Origin: Xylocopa sonorina
Taxonomy: Eukaryota > Arthropoda > Insecta > Hymenoptera > Apidae
DNA length: 64,000 nucleotides
Reading direction: 5' to 3'
Assembly: GCF_050948175.1 (NCBI RefSeq)
Contig: NW_027490118.1
Coordinates: forward strand, 1,730,102-1,794,101
Shown here: positions 58,298 to 64,000 of the stretch, piece by piece
Layout: each line of letters starts with the position of its first letter
Position numbering within the stretch: the stretch's first letter is position 1
The notes under the pieces: model-generated
Told to the model about the DNA's origin: nothing
Databases searched by the model: none
What the model saw: the letters and a program-made list of their open reading frames with translations, nothing else
Program-made: the position numbers and the translations under genes

Positions 58298-58860
58298 CTA
58301 TTTCAAATGGTCTAAAAATTTACATTGTGGACTTTGAACTATCGTCTTTTCAAACTCCCTCCATATTATGTGAATAAATTGCATCAAATTTATAGTCGCG
58401 GTTCCTAATTTTCGTTTGTTGATACGAATAGCATCGGTTTCCGAGCCGGTTGCGCGATACTGCTCGGTGCAGGTTCTCGCGTTGTGTAATTTCATTAACG
58501 ATCTCTATGTCGTTATTATCTCTTGCATGCGTTCATCATCACCACTGGCTCTTCGACGGGTGTAAAGAGTCGTTTGGTCAACTCCATCGAGTATAGGTTC
58601 TCTGCAAGAGGAAAATAAATATGTGGTGTAACTGGGCTCAGCGCATTCTCGGCAAAAAGGGATCCGTTTGGAGTAACTATTATCATTGCTTGTTCGTAAA
58701 GGCATAGACGATAAAATACTACACGCGGAATTGGAACTTCGATTTTGAATTTTGATATTACTATCCATATGACAAATTCTTTAACAAATAGGGAGATTAA
58801 TCTGGCCAAATGTAACGAGGACCAAACGTACAAAACTCGGATAACAATCATGTAGCTCGG
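58298..58860 (-). pseudogene. Unrecognised broken coding-like segment
   Basis: Two overlapping minus-strand frames (58505-58768 and 58516-58851) are both open. The second looks more protein-like (YEQAMIIVTPNGSLFAENAL, then SMELTKRLFTPVEEP). A third, NDIEIVNEITQRENLHRAVS, follows across 58500-58330, and a fourth spans 58298-58495. The reading frame cannot be followed without shifts, so this is a decayed gene. No family was recognised. Confidence 0.35.
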
Positions 58861-58899
58861 AATATTTCTCTTTATACAGATAATATCGATTGTTTCATG

Positions 58900-59165
58900 T
58901 ATAACAATGCAATTTCATCCATTTTATTCAAAATTCCATTTTAATTTATCCGTAATGATCCTATCTATGACCGTCTTCTGTTTCTTTACATTGGTCATAG
59001 CTACACTTACTCGTTTATCCATTAGTGATTGGTAAGTAACAGCTGCGTTGTTGTTAGCGGAACTGGTCGACGGTTGTTGGCCCATGACTTGCTATAAAGT
59101 TCTCAATTTTATCCCCTATATACTTCGTCTGAAGCATGCGTTGGTTCTGTTCGGACTGCTCCATC
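58900..59165 (-). pseudogene. Short coding-like segment upstream of the unknown cluster
   Basis: The minus strand has MEQSEQNQRMLQTKYIGDKI from about 59165. After a frame change it has QQPSTSSANNNAAVTYQSLM continuing to KKQKTVIDRIITDKLKW, ending near 58940. The composition is gene-like. It lies in line with the frames below it and adds to the impression of a small multi-gene or single long decayed segment. Confidence 0.35.
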
Positions 59166-59400
59166 TATAAAATAGATGAAATTGCGATAAGTATAAAGCG
59201 CAGGGTTATATATACTATGTCTTATACTATACGCGGATTTGCTTCCCACAGCTTGTAGGTATGTAATTTATTTTTTAATTTTTTTTTTTACTATATTACG
59301 TCTACAACTAGTTTCACTGAGCTAACCAGAAAATTTGATGGATTTGCATGTGGTAAGCACTCATAGTGATTACCGCGATCATTATATGTATATGATGTTT
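59166..59400. other. Unassigned AT-rich DNA
   Basis: I see nothing recognisable here. Confidence 0.35.
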
Positions 59401-59790
59401 CTATTCTTTACTTCTGCAGGTTGGCTTGTTCCTTTTTAGTCTTCCGTGTTGCGAAATGTAATTAAGACCCTTGACGGTTTCGTGATACCTTTTCGTTAAT
59501 AATAATAGCAGTTCCTCCGTAAGCAGTTCCGTGTGGATAGGATAATTGATGCTATATATTTTGTAGTTGTAAATATTAAAGTAGATTTTGCCGGTAAAAT
59601 GAGTTAGGATTAGTTCTACTTCTCGTTTGTGTTGATGCAAACCGTTAACATTCCACAAGGCTATTCTAGTGTTACTAGATATTGTTATGCTTTGTTGATG
59701 ATAATGATAAGCAGTTTTATAATCATACTTGTCTGATCTAATGTATGTAATTATTGTAGAAAAAATTTCACAATCTCGGATGAGCACCAA
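59401..59790 (-). pseudogene. Non-LTR retrotransposon (jockey-like) endonuclease fragment
   Basis: The minus-strand frame reads NTRIALWNVNGLHQHKREVE, the start of an APE-type endonuclease domain as in jockey-clade LINEs (WNxNGL...K..E). It continues with IYNYKIYSINYP. There the correct frame shifts, and the other frame gives HGTAYGGTAIIINEKVSR, matching the conserved G-T-A-x-G-G-x-A-I-I-I block. The segment between (where a catalytic E and SETH-like motif would lie) is shortened, and the reverse transcriptase is absent. It is a dead, 5'-proximal fragment. Confidence 0.8.
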
Positions 59791-59794
59791 AAAT

Positions 59795-60070
59795 TGGTAG
59801 GAAAATCTCTCATTGGTGTTAGAAGGACAAATAAATCTTCACTGTTGTTAATAAATAACTGTGTATATTGTCAACTAATAGTCTTAATCACTAAACGCTC
59901 TGTACTTCCTAACCCTAACTCGCTCTATTCTCAATCGCTGTTCGCTATAATGCTCAATGTTAACTCCGTCGCTGCTCACTAAACATTGACTAATCTTACA
60001 CTATTGCGGCTCGCTAAATACTGAACCTCTTACACCCACAACTCACCCTGTTCTGCTCGCATTCCACCGG
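59795..60070 (+). mobile_element. Second copy of the 402-bp nested element
   Basis: It matches the reverse complement of 53780-54012 (blocks listed under that element). It carries an extra CTCATTGGTGTTAGAAGG-type stretch near its start, and its right half diverges. No target duplication was identified. Confidence 0.65.
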
Positions 60071-60159
60071 TTTCCATTCTTCAAACGCTCGTGGTCACGT
60101 ACAAACCATCGTTGACATTCTCAGTCGCACGATCCTGCCACCAGGCCCTGCGGAATATC

Positions 60160-60350
60160 TTAATTAAAAAAAATATTATTTAAAAAAAAATTATTACTAC
60201 TCAAAAAAAATATATTATTGCTTAAAAAAGAATACCATTACTTAAAAGAAGTATTATTAGTAAAAAAAGTAATATCATTACTTTAAAAAAATTACTGCTT
60301 TAAAAAAAGATATTACTAAAAATATTACAAAAATATTACTTAAAAATCTA
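60160..60350. repeat. A-rich degenerate repeat (TTACTTAAAAAAA-ATATTA type)
   Basis: Runs of seven to nine A alternate with TATTA/ATTACT about every 20-25 bp. Low-complexity expansion. Confidence 0.7.
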
Positions 60351-60419
60351 CCCATTAGGTTGCCTATGTGTTAATATATGATAATACAGGTATATTAAAA
60401 GTCTATCGTCATTTTGTGA

Positions 60420-61125
60420 ATCAGATAGAATTTTTTATGGATTAAATTCATTCTTTTGCAATTCAAATTTAGTATCTGCAAATTCATACATCTAGTGAAA
60501 CAGATTCATCTTTTCGCTAATTGAATTCATATCTCGTCGACTCAGATATAGTTTCTTGTAAATTAAATACAGTTTTTTACAAATTTAATTTACGTTCGAA
60601 GGTGGCGGCAATCACCCTGTTACAAATCACATTCATCCTTTCGCAAATCAAATTTATTCTTTTGCTAATTAAATTCATTCTTTACAAATCACATTCATCC
60701 TTTTGCAACTTAAATTTATCCTTTTACAAATCGCGTTCATCTTTCTGGAAATCAAATTCATCCGTTTGCAAAATAAATTCATGCTTTTACAAATTCAATC
60801 CATCTTTTGGCAAGTCAAATACAGTTTTTTGTAAATTAAATACATTTTTTTATTACATTTATATTACATTACATTACATTACATTACAGTAAATATATAT
60901 AAACAAATACATTTTTCTACAAATTAAATTTATCCGTTGGAAATCAAATTCATCGTTTAGCAATTTAATAATTATTTAATAATAATTTTCTTGCAATTCA
61001 AGTCTCCCCACTTGTAAATCTTATATAACCGCCCCCCCCCGATTTGTTTCTCGAATGAAATTTATTCTCCTTCAAATTGCATTCATCCTTTCGAAAGTTG
61101 CATTTATCCTTTCGCAAATAACGCT
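60420..61125 (+). repeat. 21-bp minisatellite (CAAATCAAATTCATCCTTTTG type)
   Basis: The words CAAATYAAATTCATC and CTTTTRCAAAT recur every 21-22 bp across most of this range. The frame at 60521-60892 shows the expected seven-residue period and is not taken as a gene. A (CATTA)n microsatellite sits at about 60860-60888, and a C-run (CCGCCCCCCCCCC) near 61031 interrupts it. Confidence 0.85.
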
Positions 61126-61249
61126 TACATTTTCAATCTTTCTGTATAAATTAAATACCGCCCAAAGGGATTGAAATACTGACCAGTAAAAATATTTGGT
61201 CGACGCAAAAGAACAAAGGAAATAATAAAGGGATACAATAAATGCGTAG

Positions 61250-61470
61250 GATATGCAATCAATTATGGGCATCTTAACATTGGTCTGGTCAGAAAGTCAT
61301 TTCGGTTTTTTTTTGGTGGAAATGAAACACGGTTTTTATAGAGTGTATAAACATTTTATTAAATTATATACTCTCCATTTTGAACCAATACTTTTTACAA
61401 AATTCATTATGCAGTCAATTATGAATATCTTAATATGTGTCTGTTCGAAAAGTCATAGAGAGAGACAGAG
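61250..61470. repeat. Direct duplication with mariner-end-like sequence
   Basis: GCAATCAATTATGGGCATCTTAAC...GTCTGGTCAGAAAGTCAT (61254-61304) recurs as GCAGTCAATTATGAATATCTTAAT...GTCTGTTCGAAAAGTCAT (61411-61457). The GTCTGGTCAGAAAGTCATTTCGG word resembles mariner terminal repeats. A TAAACATTTTATTAAATTATA stretch resembles the A/T-rich DNA next to a mariner stop codon. An old mariner end is possible. Confidence 0.4.
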
Positions 61471-61499
61471 AGAGGAATACTTCATCATTCAACTTGCCA

Positions 61500-62404
61500 C
61501 TTTGAATCACTCGAATTAATATTTGTGCCAGTTTTAAATAAAAAAAATATGTAAATTGTATGAAGCAACGTGAATTACAAGTTTTAGTATAACGCGTTTC
61601 AATTACAGTTACAGTACAAGTATTCAGTACAACAAGGGCTTGTACACTTATATTTAAAGTTTTAAGTATTTATATTCAAAGTTCCACTAAATATTTAAAG
61701 TTCTTTATTAAGTGCTAATAATACAAGAACGTTGTTTGCGAGTGCAAAGTTACGCTTGCTAAATAAATCAAATGTTAATAACGTTAGCGGGGTAACAGAA
61801 GTTTTTCGTTGTACCTCAAGTTCAAGCTTCATCTCCCTGGACCAACGATTTATGAGTCCACGTTTCTACTTACAGTATTAAGTACTCGTTTCTCGTTATG
61901 ATAGCACACCTTTTCTATTTGTTACGTGGAGAGGAGCTTGAAAGAAGTAATAGATAGAATAGTATAAAATATTAAGAATAGTATATGATATTTATTTTCT
62001 GAAATAAGTTAATGATACACATGTATATGTTACTATGAAAGACAGTAAGTTACAACAGCGGAAAAATGGTTTTTCACTTTAACTGCTGGTACTGTTAAAC
62101 CTTTACACTTGGATGTCCTCTCCAATATTTGCCAGAATTATTTTATATACAACTGTTTTTTATAAATTTAGTACACAGTCAACCTATATTATAGGAGGGT
62201 TTACGGTTTTAGAAATGTTTTATTTTTTATTGAAAAGGTTTCCAATATTAAATGTGTTAGACGTTTCCAATTTACAAGGAAACTTGGCAATTTGAAAATA
62301 TAAAGAATCTAAAACTTTGCACTTACGCTACTAAAAGAAGTACTAAAACTTTTCATATTATCGGTTTCTATCATCTACATAGCGAATATAAAAAATTTGG
62401 AAAT
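61500..62404. other. Unassigned AT-rich DNA
   Basis: I see no gene. The frame 62113-62295 is unsupported. Confidence 0.4.
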
Positions 62405-62412
62405 AAAAAACA

Positions 62413-62580
62413 TCCCAGACAACCAGCGATTTGGCACACGAGTGACACCCGGTGGAACGAAGCACTGTGCTAGGACAGTGCTGCCACAGTATACAGCAGC
62501 GAAGCTTTCTGTCGGCAACTTTGATGTCGGTGTCCCAAAAAATTGAGTGCGCATGCGCCTCAGAAAAATTCTGATCGCAG
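62413..62580 (+). mobile_element. Truncated copy of the CCCAGACAAC element
   Basis: CCCAGACAACCAGCG, ACCCGGTGGAAC and AAGCACTGTGCTAG match the left end of the element at 36072 in order. No mirrored right end is visible, so this is one terminus. Confidence 0.65.
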
Positions 62581-62999
62581 TGGCATCTCGATTTCAATTT
62601 CACTTGCATTTTTTTACTCTTTATCTGCTCAACTTACTTTTACGTTTAGTTAATCAAAATTTAATAAAAATAATAAATGTATTATTCCTAATACACTGAA
62701 AAATAAGAAAAGAAAGCAAAAATCGAAAAAATATAAAATACGCATGTCACTATGACTATAAAAATATAAGAACATAAATATTATACAAGATAAACAAGAG
62801 AAAATATAATGAAAAATACAAAAAATATTATACATTGTATATTTTATTTTAAAATTTATTTTAAAGTTATTTTATATATACTTAATACAAATATATCGGT
62901 AACAAACATATATCTTAAAAGTAAAGATTTCATTAATGAAAAAACGAAGATATATAAAAAATATATCAGATAAAAATATGATATCTTCGTTATATATAT
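62581..62999. other. Very AT-rich DNA
   Basis: I see no gene or repeat structure other than low complexity. Confidence 0.5.
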
Positions 63000-63811
63000 T
63001 GTGACGTGGTGACGTCACAAGGCTCGCCCCCCCCCCCCCTGCTCCGGTTAGACTATCTCCCAGATCACCACCCATGCGAAAAGCGCGACACGGACCATTG
63101 CGATAGCTGTACTTGCGAACAGCGTGAAATACGCGATGATAGAACTCCCCCCCCCCCCCCCCCCCCCCCCGTTCTTTTCTCTCTCTCCGTCTACGGATCA
63201 GACTGGCGAGCTGATGGAAAGAGCAACCCAGAAGACGCCCCTTCGGCGGATAAGAAGACCGCAGGTTCGCGGAAGGTCTGTGCGCCTAGGTAGCGTGACG
63301 GGCTCGACGGTGGAGGAGTCGGGAAGTGAGCAAGAAGAGACCCTGAAGCCCGAAGGATATGATCCAGAGCCCTGCAACGATAAGACCGCTGCCATAGTCC
63401 ATGGAGACGAACAGGATGGTTCTCGGGTGTGAGAAGGACCTCCACCCCTCCCCTGAGCCCATGGAGAGGAAAACTCAAGATGCGCAGCGGAATTGCAGGT
63501 GAGCCGTGGAAAGCGTGGCGCGTAACACGCGCCGCAATTCAAATAATCCAGAGGACCCCCTCTAGACACACCACAGGGGGCGATCAGAGAAGATCGCCGA
63601 AATTCACCGATCGATGCCCCGAACAATACCGAAGCGTATAGCCCTACCCCACCAAGGAGCCCTAAGGAGGATCTAAGGGGATCCGAAGACCCCCAGCAAA
63701 CTTATATAATGAGCTAGCCAGCATGAAGACGGCCTACTCTACTACTATTCTTCTTAGCGACTTAGCGACTACTTAGCGAGCAACCAAACAAGCGATTATA
63801 CGGAGCGATTC

Positions 63812-63853
<42 letters not shown>

Positions 63854-63974
63854 GGACTGAACGAGATCCATACGTGTTAGAAACGAGAACGTGAGTCCTT
63901 ATACGCTAAAGCGTCCCATTTGTTCCCTGCCGCATTTGTGATATTGCGTATTGTATTTTGTATTGTATAACGGG
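63000..63974 (+). mobile_element. LTR of the TGTGACG family at the right edge
   Basis: It starts TGTGACGTGGTGACGTCAC after AT-rich DNA. It has long C-runs (about 14 and 23 C near 63029 and 63148), a TTATATAAT box near 63703, a (GA)n run (63818-63851) and GTGAGTCCTTATACGC-AAAGCGTC as in the 21.6-kb copy. TGGTGATC at 63975-63982 is the candidate primer-binding site. The internal region would lie beyond the window. The GC-rich body explains the overlapping frames at 63006-63641, which are not supported as genes. The exact right LTR boundary is uncertain because the usual CA end is not seen. Confidence 0.6.
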
Positions 63975-63982
63975 TGGTGATC
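63975..63982 (+). promoter_or_regulatory. Candidate tRNA primer-binding start
   Basis: TGGTGATC would pair with a tRNA 3' end GATCACCA. The same octamer follows the related LTR at 22247-22254. Confidence 0.4.
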
Positions 63983-64000
63983 CCCGGTCATTCGCGGCGC

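Noticed and set aside
63006..63641. Overlapping proline- and arginine-rich frames at the right edge
   Set aside because: Long C-runs and a GC-rich LTR body open all frames. Frames overlap on both strands and no domain is visible.

Overview
The window is AT-rich eukaryotic nuclear DNA that I read as an insect genome, possibly hymenopteran. Reasons are the relics of insect-type transposons (mariner, piggyBac, P-element/THAP9, copia with a half-tRNA-iMet primer site), AT-rich intergenic DNA, a likely nuclear copy of mitochondrial COX2, and faint odorant-receptor-like remnants. No intact host protein-coding gene could be supported. Most open frames are chance frames in AT-rich DNA or in repeats.

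Layout. 1-15353 is a satellite array that starts outside the window: about 50-bp monomers of four kinds arranged as a 202-bp higher-order repeat, with hybrid monomers and multi-kilobase internal duplications. 15354-28997 is a transposon graveyard: a coding-like broken fragment (16.66 kb), an 80-bp degenerate triplication (17.8 kb), a hammerhead ribozyme element (19.24-19.51 kb), a piggyBac 3' end (19.58-19.96 kb), an LTR relic (21.57-22.25 kb), a COX2 numt (23.8 kb) and a solo LTR with a GTAC target duplication (25.6 kb). 28998-33857 is a nearly intact copia element on the minus strand, with 220-bp LTRs, a GAATC duplication, and a polyprotein frame broken by one in-frame stop.

33.9-53.3 kb holds solo LTRs of a second family (three copies, each with a stem of opposed CCAAT boxes), a terminal-inverted-repeat element (36.07-37.20 kb), two inverted diverged copies of a decayed gene-like block (37.4-39.2 and 51.5-53.1 kb), a second hammerhead ribozyme copy (45.50 kb), a dead mariner (45.73-46.89 kb), a 44-bp minisatellite, a P-element/THAP9 fragment, a truncated LTR-gag relic (49.1-50.2 kb) and hAT-like MITEs. 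53.2-64 kb has a nested insertion in an LTR, an old copia-family LTR, a cluster of unrecognised minus-strand frames (57.1-59.2 kb) that may be an endogenous foreign segment, a jockey-like LINE endonuclease fragment, a 21-bp minisatellite and the start of an LTR element at the right edge.

The most striking find is the pair of full hammerhead ribozymes at 19402-19470 (minus) and 45499-45567 (plus). Both keep the whole catalytic core, all three stems, and an 11-bp complementarity between loops I and II. The differences between the copies preserve pairing. They sit in dispersed repeats of a small element that shows no protein-coding frame, which suggests a retrozyme-like or otherwise non-autonomous self-cleaving element.
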